Shown piece by piece: positions 49,021-60,983 of a stretch of DNA of 64,000 nucleotides (the first letter of the stretch is position 1; the number at the start of each line of letters is the position of its first letter). A program made the translations under genes and the position numbers. Source of the DNA: Garcia nutans. Its lineage: Eukaryota; Streptophyta; Magnoliopsida; Malpighiales; Euphorbiaceae. Below the pieces are notes generated by a model. It did not search any database and was not told where the DNA came from. It was given only the letters and a program-made list of their open reading frames with translations. The stretch is from NCBI GenBank assembly GCA_947685225.1, contig CANTUV010000011.1:62484501-62548500 (forward strand), in the 5' to 3' direction.

Positions 49021-50556
49021 CTGAGTAAGAAATCTAATAATCGATTTGACTGATTTCAAAACAAATATTAATAACTGAAACCCACAAAATGGGAGAGAAA
49101 TGTACAGAAAGGGAGTGGCTGGAGAGAGGCAAAAGACAAAGGAGACTGAATTTCAAACCGTATTTTTTATTTTTGGGGTTTTAGTTAGGCTGATGAGTGA
49201 TAGTGCACCATCCTTTCCATTTTTTTTTTCTATCAAGGGACGAAAGACGCGTGGCTTTGTTTGATTGGTAAAATAATATAGAATCAGGGCCTGAGAATCA
49301 ACAGCATTTTCACATTAGGCCCAAAATTGTCTATGGTAGAGTATATCAAAAACAAATCTAGCCCAAGAGTAACGGATCATCACTCAACGAAGTGGGCTTT
49401 CTGCTCAATGATTTGCCACACACTCTCTCTCTCTCTCTCTGTACTTCAAATAGCCTCAAGGCTCCACCCAGACTCTTATAAATCAACCCACAAATAATTT
49501 TGCACGCGCCAATTTATATGTTGTCCAAATCTATTGTAATACTAATATCTAGGGAAAATTTTTATGTAAACTTAATTTATATTTTTACTTACAAATTAGA
49601 CTAATTATAAATTATAATATTTAAAAAAATAATTTAAATTAATTTTTTTAAAATTACAATATGTGATTAGCTTAGTTCATGAATAGGGCTATGAACCAGG
49701 TCTATTTAAACTGTCAAACTCATTAACTAAAATTTTGTCATCCATCCCATTTTATTTTGTGTCCTATTAAACATAAAATGACACTCAGATAAATAAAAAA
49801 ATATTCATGAATTAGGCTCAAATTTATAAAATTTTAAATTTTACAAACATTTGAGCTTATTTTATTTAGAAATTTTTTCATGAACTGATTTGCAATTCAA
49901 AATCCACTGCTTGAACACCCCAGGTGTAACATGTGCTTTTGAACTATAAATAGATGAACGAGCAGTTTCTGTGGAGTGTGGCGTTAAAAGTGACAAAATT
50001 GGAGGTTACGATCAATGCGCTGGAGACTGGACGTAATTTGAGATTCCCAAATCTATTACTATTTTCATGAATTATTAGTAGTAAAAATACTCATGTCAAT
50101 ATTCTTATGTATATTGTTAATTATGAACAAATCAAATGCTACTCGTTATGAATTTATGAAATAAAATCATTAATTAAATCTTTTAAAGACTAACTTTTTT
50201 TTTAGAAAAATAGCATGTGTATGGAAATACGATGATCCAATATGTCGGATTTTATCTAAATTAAATTTAAACTATTAAGATTAACTCATAATTAAACTCG
50301 AGTTAAACTGAATTTGACTGATTTAATAAATTAGATTCACATATTTATACAATGCATTTAAATTAAATTTCGTTTCAATTTTAAAAAATCTAATATAACT
50401 CAAAATATTCAATAACCGAGCGGATGAATGGACCATGTGCACAATCCCGATCAACTAATCAACGCTGCAAATTTGAAATACTTCCAAGTTCAGCATTATA
50501 AATCAAATAATTATATATATATATATAATTGACTAATTATGTTGAAAATTCTTATG
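49021..50556. other. Former CAS promoter and intergenic DNA
   Basis: 49.0-49.45 kb is less AT-rich, contains a CT microsatellite (about 49424-49441) and is probably the old CAS promoter. An isolated TATA-like ACTATAAATAG lies at about 49955, with no gene found after it. The rest is AT-rich. Confidence 0.4.
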
Positions 50557-50563
50557 TAATTAG

Positions 50564-50842
50564 TGAAGAATTAGGAGTATATTGTTGATGAATCTCACGA
50601 ACAATCAATCAAATGGTGAGAGCAATGATATTAATTTATATTGTTGTTACAGCAAATGGGAAAAATACAAGTGTAGGAATTATACAGCAAAGGAAAGAAT
50701 ATTCGGTATTGCAGATAATTATTGCAACGATTTTGGAATTATTTGAGTAGTGGTGGCAGAACTGCAGTGTGAGTATTCTCAGGCTAATGGTGATGTACTG
50801 CAGGTTGTGGTAGCGGTGGTGCTTGTCTTCATGTTCTCAACA
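50564..50842 (-). repeat. 3' LTR of the Copia element
   Basis: 279 bp; in element orientation it opens TGTTGAGAACATGAAGAC. The polypurine tract lies at 50843-50852 on the minus strand. Confidence 0.9.
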
Positions 50843-53800
50843 TTCCCCCTCAAACATAGCAGTGGGAGAGGTCTCTCAACCACTCTAAGTTTGTCTCTTA
50901 ATGTACGAAACCTTGCTCCTGATAAGGCTTTTGTTAATCCATCAGCAACTTGATTCAGTGAAGGCACATACTTTACCTCCAGTTTCTTCTCAAGAATCTT
51001 ATCTCTTATAAAAAATGAACATCAGCCTCAATATGCTTGGTTCGTGCATGGTAAACATGATTACTTGCCAACTGTTTTGCACTCATATTATCACACCAAG
51101 TCACAGGAATCTATGACAGCGGTAATGAGAGTTCTTTAAGCAGTGACTCCAGCCAAGAAATTTCATAGGAAACATGAGCTAATGCTCTGTATTCAGACTC
51201 TGCACTTGATCTAGCAACAACTGGTTGCTTTTTGGAGCTCCAAGCTACTAAAGTTGAGCCATAATAAACACATTAACCAGCAATCGATCTTCTATCATCT
51301 CTATTGCATACCCAATCAGCATTTGAGTACCCTGTTAGAGTGTATCTATCACGAGGTCTAATATGGAGACCAAAGTTCTTAGTTCCTTTAAGGTATCTTA
51401 AAACTCTTTTTACTGCCTTTAGATGTTTAGTTATTGTCTCCTTCAAAAATTAACTCAATCTATTAATGATATAGGCAAAATCAGGCCTAGTATGGGTAAT
51501 GTACTGAAGAGCTCCTATAATTCTTCTGTATCCAGTAGCATTATTAAGAAGCTCACCATCACTAGCTGAGAGATTTTCAAGAACTGCTGGTGTTGTGCAT
51601 TCTCTTAAGTTTTTAGTATTTGTTTTCTACAATAGTTCTTCAATGTACTTAATTTGAGTCAAGAAGATGCCTGTCTCATCTCTCATCACTTCAATGCCCA
51701 AAAACAAATTCAGTGGACCTAATCTTTCAAAGCAAACAATTTGTCAAGTCTTTGTACGAAGTGCTTGAGAGAATTTTGATTATTCCAGTGACAATTATAT
51801 CATCCACATAAATTAACACAAACATCATTTCATCCTTTTCCTTTTGAATGAACAAAGATGAATCACATTTTGAATTTATGAAGCCCTACTTCTTCAATGT
51901 GAGTATGAGTTTTACAAACCATGCTCTGGGAGCTTGTTTTAAACCATAAAGTGCTTTGTTTAGCTTGCACACTAAATTTTGGTTAGTTTTCTGTTCAAAC
52001 CCTTGAGGTTGCTGCATATAAACATTCTTTTGTAGATCTCCATTTAGAAAGGCATTGTTTATGTCCAATTGCCTTATTGCCCAATTTTCTGTAACAGCTA
52101 TTGCAAGGATAATTCTGACAGTTGATGCTTTTATTATTGGACTGAATGTTTCTCCATAATATGTACCTGTATTTTGATGAAATCCCTTTGCCACCAGCCT
52201 TGCTTTGCATCTTTGAAAACTCCCATAAATATTTCTTTTGACTTTAAACACCCACTTGTTGCCTACCACATTCATTGATGGCATCCAAGGGACAAGGGTC
52301 CAGGTACTGTTCTCTGCCAGTGCTTTTAATTCATCCTCCATAGTTGCTCTCCAGAATTTTGACTTCAAAGTTTCATCTACTGATACTGGTTCAACAAGAG
52401 CAGTGTATTCAGCAAGATAAAGTTGATAATCTGTGGAGTACTATTTAGGCTTGAAAATTCCAGCTTTTGATACTGTTGACATCTTGTGTGTATCTCCAAT
52501 TGTGCTATTGGCTGGTTGTTCTAGTTGATTTTGTCCATCACCATCAGTTCGTTCAACTTCATCTCTTGCTGCATATTCAGCTTGCTCTTGAAATATTTCT
52601 TGTTGTTCATTGAAAGATGCAGCCTCATGATCATTATCAGGAATTTCTCCAAAATCAGATTGTTGAGGATCAAATCCTCCTTCAACCAATAATCTTCTTT
52701 CATGATTATTTCTTCGTAATGTTGTGGAATCAATATTTAGAGATTGTTCACCTGCAATTAAAACACTTTGCTGATTTACATCAATTGAGCTGAGACTTTT
52801 GGTTGAAGTAGTTTTGGGTTCTGGTGATGAATTTACAAGCCAATGAGGTATGGTTACTGTGGTATGTGTTTCAGGTGCTTTGGTGTTTAGGAAGCTACTA
52901 TGAAAGGAAAATTCTTGTTCATTGAAGATAACATGCCTAGATATATAAATTCTTCTCATTAAGCTAAGGCATTTAAAACCTTTGTGTGAGTGACTGTAGC
53001 CTAGAAAAACACACTTAACTGAATGATATTGGAATTTGTGTTTGATAAGGTCTTAGGCAAGGGTAGTAGGCACAACCAAAGACCTTGAAGGATTGATAGT
53101 TTGGCAGCTTGTGGTTTAGCTTTTCCAAAAGACTTTGATCATTCAATATTGGTGTTGGTAATCTATTTATTAGAAACACAGTAGTTTGAAATGCCTCTGG
53201 CCAATATCTTAAGGGTACTTTAGATTTAGCTAAAAGTGTAAGACCAACTTCTACAAGATGTCCATGTTTTCTTTCTGCTCCCCCATTTTGAGCAGACGTA
53301 TAGGGACATGAATATTGAGTTCTAATACCATATTGTTGTAAAAGTTTGGTTAGATTTAGGTACTCTCCTCCCATATCAGATTGCAAACACTTGATTTTCT
53401 TCTCAAGCTGATTTTCTATCAGATTTTTAAATGAGATAAAGATTTCAGTTAAATCAGATTTTGATCTTAAAGGATATAACCAGGTGAATATGGTGTGGTC
53501 ATCTAAAAATATCACATAATATCTATAGCCAGAATTTGATACTATAGGTGCAGTGCCCCAAAGATCAGTGAGGATGAGTTCTAAGGGCTGTGTGGCATAT
53601 GAGGATGATGCATTGAAAGGCAGTTTATGAGATTTACCTAGTTGACAAGCATCACATAAGGGAATTGAACTCTTTTCATTGATAGAAATCTTTTCATTAC
53701 AAAATTCAAGAACTTTGTTTAAGACCTTTAGAAAAGGATGACCTAGACGTTTATACCATAATTTGAGCCTTTTGGTATTTACATACTCATTTGACAAATT

Positions 53801-55684
53801 TGACAAAAAAAACTTGATGAGAAGACTGTTTGAAGTTAGCTTCTGGTTTGTGTTTCAGCTCAATTTTATATAAACCTTCCTTATGCTTCCCTTACAGTAG
53901 AACCTTCCCCAGAGCTTTGTCCTTCACAACACAACTAACAGAGTTAAATTCAACATCAACATTGTTGGAAGCTATTAATTTAGAGACGCTGATAATATTT
54001 TTTTGTATTTTGGGCACATGTAGAGTATCCTTAAGTAGCAAATTGTTTTTGTTATCAATAGGCAATTTCACCAACCCAATGTGACAAATATTTAGTTTCT
54101 CACCATTTCCAACAACTAAAGATTCTTTACCAGTATACTCCTTTTTCTGTTGAAGATTGCTATTGCCATGCGTAATATGGTTGCTTGCTCCACTGTCAAC
54201 ATACCATGCAGTGTCTGGAATATCATCTGATGTTGCCAAGTAGACAGAGTGAGAAGGTTGGCTCTTGCTCAAGTCAGGCAGTGAACCCATGTAGCTCTTG
54301 TCATATCTGTAGTAAGATATTGCAGCTGAATGACCATACTTGCCACACACTTGACGAGTTTATTTGTTACCACCTCCAACTCTATTGCTTCGATTTCTAC
54401 CTCCTCTTCCCCTGCTGTTGTTGCCAGATCTTCCACCAAAGTATGATTGTTGCTGATTTTTGCTTCCAGGGTTGAAGTTTCTCACATAATTGGCTACTGG
54501 TTGTCCAAGGTTGATGGTTGATATCCCTGCATTCAATTGCTCCAGCCTTCTTTCATATCTCAAAAGTTTAGATTGAAACTCAATCTGTTAGAGAATATAA
54601 ATGAATCCCACATCTGAAAAGTATAATAAAATACAATGACATATAAGGTGGTGTAGATTGGGCCTTAACACAAGCCAATTGGTTTTGTGTTGAGATGAGG
54701 TTTCAAACCTATTTATATGGTCACTGTATATTTGACCCAACACTCGCAGAGCCTGTGTAATTTCTACATGGTATCCAGATGATCCTGGACTCCGTTGTTA
54801 ACCTAGGGCCTCAGTGAAAATAAGCCTAGGCAATTTGTGATGGACCAGGCAATTTGTGATAGACCTAAAAAAAAAAATTGTCATCCATGTTTGGCAAGTG
54901 ACAATTGGGCTAGACCCAGTTGCACTTGAGGGAAAGTGTTGGAGAATATAAATGAATCTCACATCTGAAAAGTATAATAAAATACAATGACATATAAGGT
55001 GGTGTAAATTGGGCCTTAATACAATACAATTGGTTTTGTGTTGAGATGAGGTTCCAAACCCATTTATATGGTCACTATATATTTAGCCCAACACTCGCAG
55101 AGCCTGTGTAATTTCTACACAATCCAACTAATGCTTTCTCTTTCTGTGATTTGATAGACAAGAGGATTGTAGTCTTGAGAATCAAGTCCAGCAAGAACTT
55201 GGGTTATCAAATCTTCAAGTGACACAGGTTTCCTGCTAGAGTCAGATTATCAGCAAGGTTCTTCATGGTCTTCAAATATTCTTCCATTTAAGACTCCCTT
55301 TTTGCATCTTTGCAAATTCCCTTTTATAGAAGACAATATTAGATATGGTCTTTATACCAAAAAGGTCATTGATTCCACTCCATAAATTCCTGGAGGTGTC
55401 ATAGCCCATGAGTTCAGATGCAATAGTGGGTTCCATCATGTTGTACTTAAAAGTATTTGGTCTTGGGCAAACCATTCTTCAAACTCTGAATTTGGTGCGA
55501 TTTGAACCTCTTCTCCTACTGCAATTTCTGTAAACTCAGGTGGAGATGGTTTGGCTCCTGTTATGAAGCCTTCAAGTTTGTTTCCTCTGATTAATGGCAG
55601 TACCATGTTCTTCCACAATAGATAGTTCTCATAGTTCAACTTAGCCATGGAGAATGAATCCATTTGATTTCTAGAAATTCCCAA
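50843..55684 (-). pseudogene. Copia gag-pol remnant
   Basis: In element order: gag start MGISRNQMDSFSMAKL (55684), gag core FNKLWSGINDLFG-like region to 55272, then after the TRIM a basic RGRGGRNR stretch and a CGKYGHSA zinc-knuckle remnant (about 54340). Aspartic protease WYVDSGASNHIT (about 54200). GAG-pre-integrase with CDACQLGKSHKLPF; integrase with LTDLWG, QSDMGGEY and NGGAERKH, so the three acidic catalytic positions are kept (53806-53015). Reverse transcriptase NKWVFKVKRN, GETFSPI, NNAFLNGDL (52368-51886), then a TAG, with the catalytic YVDD still readable at 51810-51799. RNase H TGYSNADWVCNRDD (about 51330) and QVADGLTKAL (about 50955). Several stops separate these blocks. Confidence 0.9.
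54586..55119 (+). mobile_element. TRIM (miniature LTR retrotransposon) nested in the Copia gag
   Basis: Two 183-bp direct repeats (54586-54768 and 54937-55119), each opening TGTTRGAGAATATAAATGAA and closing TTTCTACA, differ at about 11 sites. Between them are a primer-binding site TGGTATCCAGATGAT directly after the left repeat, about 150 bp without any open frame, and a purine tract GAGGGAAAG directly before the right repeat. CAATC flanks it on both sides (54581-54585 and 55120-55124). The short length, LTR signals and lack of genes define a TRIM. It lies antisense to its Copia host. Confidence 0.92.
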
Positions 55685-55816
55685 GGTTTTTACTGTTGTT
55701 ACTGTTGTTCTTCCTTATTCCTTGTTTCCATCAGTGCCTTTTCCTCCATCATTCTTGACTCCTGGGGCAGCAGAGCTGCTCTCGTTTCCAGCCATCTAGG
55801 AGGCTCCGATAGGAAG

Positions 55817-56095
55817 TGAAGAATTAGGAGTATATTGTTGATGAATCTCAAGCACAATCAATCAAATGGTGAGAGCTATGATATTAATTTATATTATTGT
55901 TACAGCAAATGGGAAAAATACTAGTGTAGGAATTATACAGCTAAGAAAAGAATATTATGTACAGCAGATAATTGTTGCTACGATTTTGGAATTAGTTGAG
56001 TGGTGGTGGCAGAATTGCGGTGTGAGAATTCTTAGGCTAATGGTGATGTATTGCAGGCTGTGGTAGCGGTGTTGCTTGTCTTCATGTTCTCAACA
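55817..56095 (-). repeat. 5' LTR of the Copia element
   Basis: 279 bp, the partner of the LTR at 50564-50842, same length with about 22 substitutions. On the minus strand it is followed by CTATCGGAGCC, close to the TATCAGAGC of an initiator-tRNA-Met primer site. Confidence 0.9.
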
Positions 56096-56100
56096 TAATT

Positions 56101-58567
56101 ATGATATAAAACGTGAACCAAAAATGAAATTGAAAGAGCAACTATACATTTATTATTAAGGCCTTGCCCGCTCACTAATAAAAAGTACATGTAAGTCATG
56201 GGGAGACTATTAACACCAATATTCTCATTCTTCTCGTTAACACCAATACCTTCATCATCGTCGATGAACGTGTAACAAATTAGCAAAAAAAAAAAATTAT
56301 AATAAATGTCTCATTGGTTGCTAAATCTTTTAAAAGTTTGTGTTGTTTGTTACAAACAAATTGAAGTGGGCAAGATTCTTCCTAATGTAACATAATCATT
56401 TTGTGGTAGCGGCCCCATGTCACTATAGACAAACCCTCTAAAAAAATGTGACTTGAAGACTTGATAGGCTGATACTGAAAGTTTCGTGGGTACGTGGAGG
56501 ATCATCGTTAAAAGCATGTGACTAACATGTCTAAGTCTAACAACGGCGCGAAGGTCTTATTTTACCATTTTACACCACAATTAGATAACGTTAGAACGGG
56601 CGACTGTGAGACGGAAATATCACAGTCCACGAATGATCTATCAGCCTTCCGATACGCAAAATTATGTAAGACCAATTGCCCTGATATAGTACATAGATGG
56701 TCAATAGAAATAGCATATAGCTGACACAAGTAGCTGCGTTTGGAAAATTTGCTGTCTCTATCACCGACAGCAAAGTGCCAGAGGCGACAAACGACATGTT
56801 ATATTTTGTCGTTTCATGTTGCAATCCATGGTAGAATGAGCACCACGTTCGTACATTTTTTACTTGTGTTCATAAGTTTCGCATAAAGAGAGAGATGGGG
56901 AGATGCATAGCCCCTCTTCATTCACATAAGTTTTTGTTTATATATTTTGTTGTGGTTTCGTTTTCCATATATAGACTTATGAATACAGTGTGTATTATGC
57001 AATATATTGTGTCATCGTGACGTATATACTTGCTGATAAGAGGATATTAAAATACATCAAATTCGCCCTTCATTTTGTTTTATTTTGTTTTTACTGAGTG
57101 CGTGACTTTCATAATTTATGAATATTCAAAGGGGAGTAATTGATCTCTTCTATTTGGATCTGAATCTGAAACTTTTTTTTTGATTTGCAAAATTAGTGAA
57201 CATGTCTCAAGTCTGAACTAACAACCAAGCATAGTGACTTAGATGTGCATGTATAAAAAACTCTGGTTAATTGTCTAGTGAGGTTGGCCTTGGGCTGGAA
57301 GGAAAGATCTCATAAAGGAACTATATGTACTTTCAGAAAGAATGGGATCGTTCTAAATAAGTCTTGTGAGGAAGTGTTTGAAATCTAAAAATGTTCAGAA
57401 TCAAATTTGTTTGTCTTTTATGATGAAGGGTCGAACTAAAGTAAAACAAAACTTTAATGTATTAATCTTGTAGGTAATTTAAGTACCACCTCAGCTCGTA
57501 GTAGCGCTTTTCCTGGTTGGATGTGAAGTCAGTTTTTATAGGATACATAGTATGGTTTTGGGATTAATTAAGTGGCTGATCAATCGCATCTTAGGCTGTG
57601 GATATGAGGAAATATTGTCAAAGCAAAGTTGAAACCGCCGTGAGTTTCTTGCTTCCAAAAATAACATCAAACATTAAAAAAGAAGAAAAATATCATTTTA
57701 GAAGTGGCCCTTGTGCGTGATTTTAGTTAATATCATATCAGATAAAGCTTGTATTGGTCAGTGGCCTATGGTTTCCCATACGTGAAGTATAATCTTATAA
57801 AGATAACTTAATTATTGTTGCAGCCACAAATCACATTACGTATCAATTTTATTATAGCATTTCTGTCTTTTTCATAGCAGTTGTGGCTTATATACATAAT
57901 AAGCTATACTTAATTTTTTTAATTAACTTTTCTTTTTTCCTTTATTTTTTAGTTGTCAAGAGTACAAAAGCCCCTTTTAAGTTTTAATTTCTTATAACCT
58001 ATTAAACCCATCTGTTTCTAATTCTAATATCTAGATTGTAGACTTGATATTTGTAATCTTTAGACCTAAATATAAGAAAAATTTTCTAAATATCCTATTT
58101 TGTAGATTTAATTTAAAATTTATAATTTTTGCTAACTAAATGGTAAAATTATTTTTTTAATATCAATTATTTATTTGATACATGTTTAGATAATTGTTGG
58201 AATTTATGTGACATGCTGAATAAAATTAATGTTAAAAAATTACTACATAATACAGCAGTATTTATTATATGTATCCTATATCAGCATGCTACTATGCTCG
58301 AGCAACTTTTAGTCTGTGTTAAATATAATTGACGTTAAAAGATATTTTTCATCTTTGAATTAAAATAACAAAACAAGATATTTTTGAAAATTTTTTCTAA
58401 TAGTTGGGTTTTAATTTTTAATTTACTTCATTATTATTGAAGCATCTGGACTCTCAAGCAATCATCCGTTTCATATGTAAATAGGCACTTTTTTCTTCTC
58501 GGAATCTCACTCATGAATGAAACTTTACGAACAATCCAAAAATAAAGTCCATTTTTTATGTATACCA
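56101..58567. other. Intergenic
   Basis: 56400-56930 is distinctly richer in G and C than its surroundings and has words such as GGCGCGAAGG, but no open frame or splice pattern that I can support. A short hairpin GGGGAGATGCATAGCCCCTC lies near 56897. The rest is AT-rich. Confidence 0.45.
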
Positions 58568-58576
58568 TTTCTACGT

Positions 58577-58757
58577 GAATAATTATATGCTACAACCGTT
58601 GTAGCAATAAATGCCTACAACGGACCAATGAAATTTTTACACGTTGATTAAATGCCTACAACGGACCAATGAAATGAATCATTTAATCAACGTGTAAGAA
58701 TTCCATTGGTCCGTTGTAGGCATTTATTGCTACAACGGTTGTAGCATATAATTATTC
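58577..58757. mobile_element. Fold-back element with 9-bp flanking repeat (MULE-like MITE)
   Basis: A 181-bp near-perfect palindrome: arms 58577-58654 and 58680-58757 (78 bp, two mismatches) around a 25-base loop. Ends are GAATAATTATATGCTAC. Flanks TTTCTACGT (58568-58576) and TTTCTACAT (58758-58766) make a 9-bp duplication with one mismatch, the length made by Mutator-like transposases. Each arm carries GCTACAACCGTTGTAGC, itself a palindrome, and the phrase TGCCTACAACGGACCAATG recurs in the loop. No coding capacity. Confidence 0.88.
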
Positions 58758-58766
58758 TTTCTACAT

Positions 58767-60425
58767 AGGTTTCGCAGCAGGATGACAAGAGGCTTGTTCG
58801 GGAAATTGTACTATTATAGTGATTGCACATTAGATTAACATGGTAAAATTCAGAAAAGGATCGTTGTACATAATTTTACACATTCGCCAGTACGGCCATG
58901 TGTTTTCACCAGTGTGCAGAGCATTATTGATTTCATAAGATGCTTTATAGTTTATGGCTTATACAGTGATAAATATTCTCAATATGTGCATAGCTACTGC
59001 GCAGCAAAAATATCTTAATTGCTCTGCTTCAATATTTTTCTTTTATGAGTTTATTATTTGTTGGTTTTAATTGATGTAAAATAATGTTCCCTCGACAACG
59101 TGGGTTAACTCTTGAGCAAAGCTTTGAATTTGAGACTTGTAAATGAAAAAAAAATTATTGAAAGAGTGGTTGCCTTCGGATTTCCATATTATTCGAATTC
59201 GAATTAGTTGAACAATATAATGGTTCAATATATATATATATATATAATGTTTTCTCTAATATTAATTACTAATGTTTTTTGCAATTAATGCAAGAGGTAA
59301 AATACATATTCAAATATTAACAATCATCTTCCTACATACCTAAAATAAATAAATTTCAATATATATATATATATATACTTTATTATATATAAGAGTCTTG
59401 CAACAAAAGAAATATTTTTGAATAGTTTAAAAAGGACTTGACAGGTTTCAGATGATTAATTGGTGAAAGCAAATTAAGCCTAACATTAGAATAGGTTACC
59501 CATTAATAAAATTTTAACAACTTGACATATAAAATTATAAAAAGAATCTAGCCTATCAAGTGTATGATATTATTTATCTTATTATATATTATATTTTTGA
59601 ACGGAGTGAAATTTAAAAAAAAAAAAAAGAGTAGAACAGAAAAAGAATTTCAACCTACCAAGATAGATGCTTATTTCTTTCCGTGTAAAAAAAATGCGGT
59701 GAGTTTGGTAATAATAAAAGTGGGGAGAAAAGCTTCATTATCACAATGATTGACAAAGTTAAATTGGTGTGTAGGTAAAAAAATTTGAGGTTCTTATCAT
59801 AAAAAAATTTGAGGTTCTTATCATCAAAATTGTTAAAAGTAATGTCAAAATCAAAGCTTACGCCAATGGATAGAATCAGACCCCAAAATTAGCAAACATC
59901 ATGCATTCAATCCCACTGAAACCCCTGTAAAAGGAACCAAAGTGTGTCACCAATAACCCGTGCGACCGTCCACCATGTGAACTTTCCCCAACCCTATTGG
60001 ACAATGATATTCGACGCTGGCAAGGGTCAATATCGTCATCTCACTCTATTTGTGTGTCGCTTCTTCACCATTCCTGACGACAGGAGCCGTGCATCAATAG
60101 GTTGTCTAAGTCCACGCGCTTAGAACTTGCGTAAACACCAAACATCATAATCAGGTGGTTAATTAGGACAAGCAGAATTCTTAGGTAAAAAACATGTGAG
60201 TATATTCTTAATCTCACTTTAATTTTTTAATTAAAACAGCTTAAGATTAGATTTGATAAATTGATCACTCTCTTCCTGAACTGTGGCAGGTGAAATATGC
60301 TTTGTTAAATTTCTAGATTCTAGATAGGGGTATTTTAGGAATTTAATAAACCGTTGTCACCTCTCTGGCACAAAATATAAATTAATGTTGTGACTCTCAA
60401 ACTGAGCCAACGGCTCGCAGTGTAA
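58767..60425. other. Intergenic and promoter of the ERF gene
   Basis: AT microsatellites near 59231-59246 and 59358-59376, a 24-bp direct repeat, and from about 59900 a less AT-rich promoter-like stretch. TATAAATT at 60376-60383 lies about 45 bases before the ERF start codon and is a candidate TATA box. Confidence 0.5.
59777..59824. repeat. Perfect 24-bp tandem duplication
   Basis: AAAAAAATTTGAGG followed by TTCTTATCAT occurs twice with no gap and no mismatch (59777-59800 and 59801-59824). It is probably a recent slippage or repair event about 600 bases upstream of the ERF gene. Confidence 0.9.
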
Positions 60426-60983
60426 ATGGAGCAACCACCATACACTGAAGATGAATTGTCCACCACCACTACTGTTAACTCTCCACAAGCCATAATTCAC
60501 CAGAACTCCGACAACTCACGCGGCGGCACAAGACATCCAGTCTACAGAGGAGTAAGAAAACGGCGATGGGGCAAATGGGTGTCTGAAATTCGAGAACCTC
60601 GTAAAAAATCACGCATTTGGCTAGGTTCATTTCCAATACCGGAAATGGCAGCCAAGGCATATGATGTCGCTGCTTATTGTCTTAAAGGCTGTAAAGCCCA
60701 ACTTAATTTTCCTGACGAGGTAGATAACTTGCCCAAGCTGCCGTCCACGTGTACGGCCAGAGATATTCAAGAAGCAGCAGCTAAAGCAGCACAGTCAATG
60801 AAAAACAGCAACGTAACAAATAACGGTCTTGACGTTGACGGAGACGGAGACAGATGTAGTGATGATGATTTTTGGGATGAAATTGAATTGCCAGAACTAA
60901 TTAATAGTGGATTGGACTGGAGTTCTTGTGGATGGACTTTTGCCGCCGGCAATTCCACGTGGCAGGATATGTCATGTCTATGA
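60426..60983 (+). CDS. ERF023: AP2/ERF transcription factor, DREB subfamily (ERF023/024-like)
   Basis: An intronless gene of 185 residues, as usual for this family. One AP2 domain spans residues 40-96: [45 protein letters not shown]. Val 52 and Glu 57 occupy the V14/E19 positions that mark DREB proteins, which bind A/GCCGAC (DRE) motifs. After the domain comes [18 protein letters not shown], a helix shared with the ERF023-027/CBF side of the family. The C-terminus is acidic ([14 protein letters not shown]) with aromatic residues, a likely activation region. The CBF signature boxes beside the AP2 domain are missing, so it is not a CBF proper. The ATG at 60426 is the first one in frame, just after a TATA-like box. 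It is expected to be nuclear, perhaps in stress or growth control. The exact ERF number is inferred partly from recalled synteny. Confidence 0.88.
   Translation: MEQPPYTEDELSTTTTVNSPQAIIHQNSDNSRGGTRHPVYRGVRKRRWGKWVSEIREPRKKSRIWLGSFPIPEMAAKAYDVAAYCLKGCKAQLNFPDEVDNLPKLPSTCTARDIQEAAAKAAQSMKNSNVTNNGLDVDGDGDRCSDDDFWDEIELPELINSGLDWSSCGWTFAAGNSTWQDMSCL

Larger units (their letters stand above)
50562..56095 (-). mobile_element. Ty1/Copia LTR retrotransposon, nearly full length
   Basis: Two LTRs of 279 bp (50564-50842 and 55817-56095), about 22 differences by eye (~8%), enclose gag-protease-integrase-RT-RNase H in Copia order on the minus strand. TAATT flanks both outer sides (50557-50561, 56096-56100), with an extra AG on the left that also precedes the other LTR. 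Primer-site-like CTATCGGAGCC follows the 5' LTR, and a purine tract GAGGGGGAA directly precedes the 3' LTR. Scattered stops and shifts make it inactive. A 534-bp TRIM sits inside gag. Confidence 0.92.

Noticed and set aside
56518..56824. Opposing short frames at 56.5-56.8 kb
   Set aside because: No homology, no splice pattern, mutually overlapping; composition alone is not enough.
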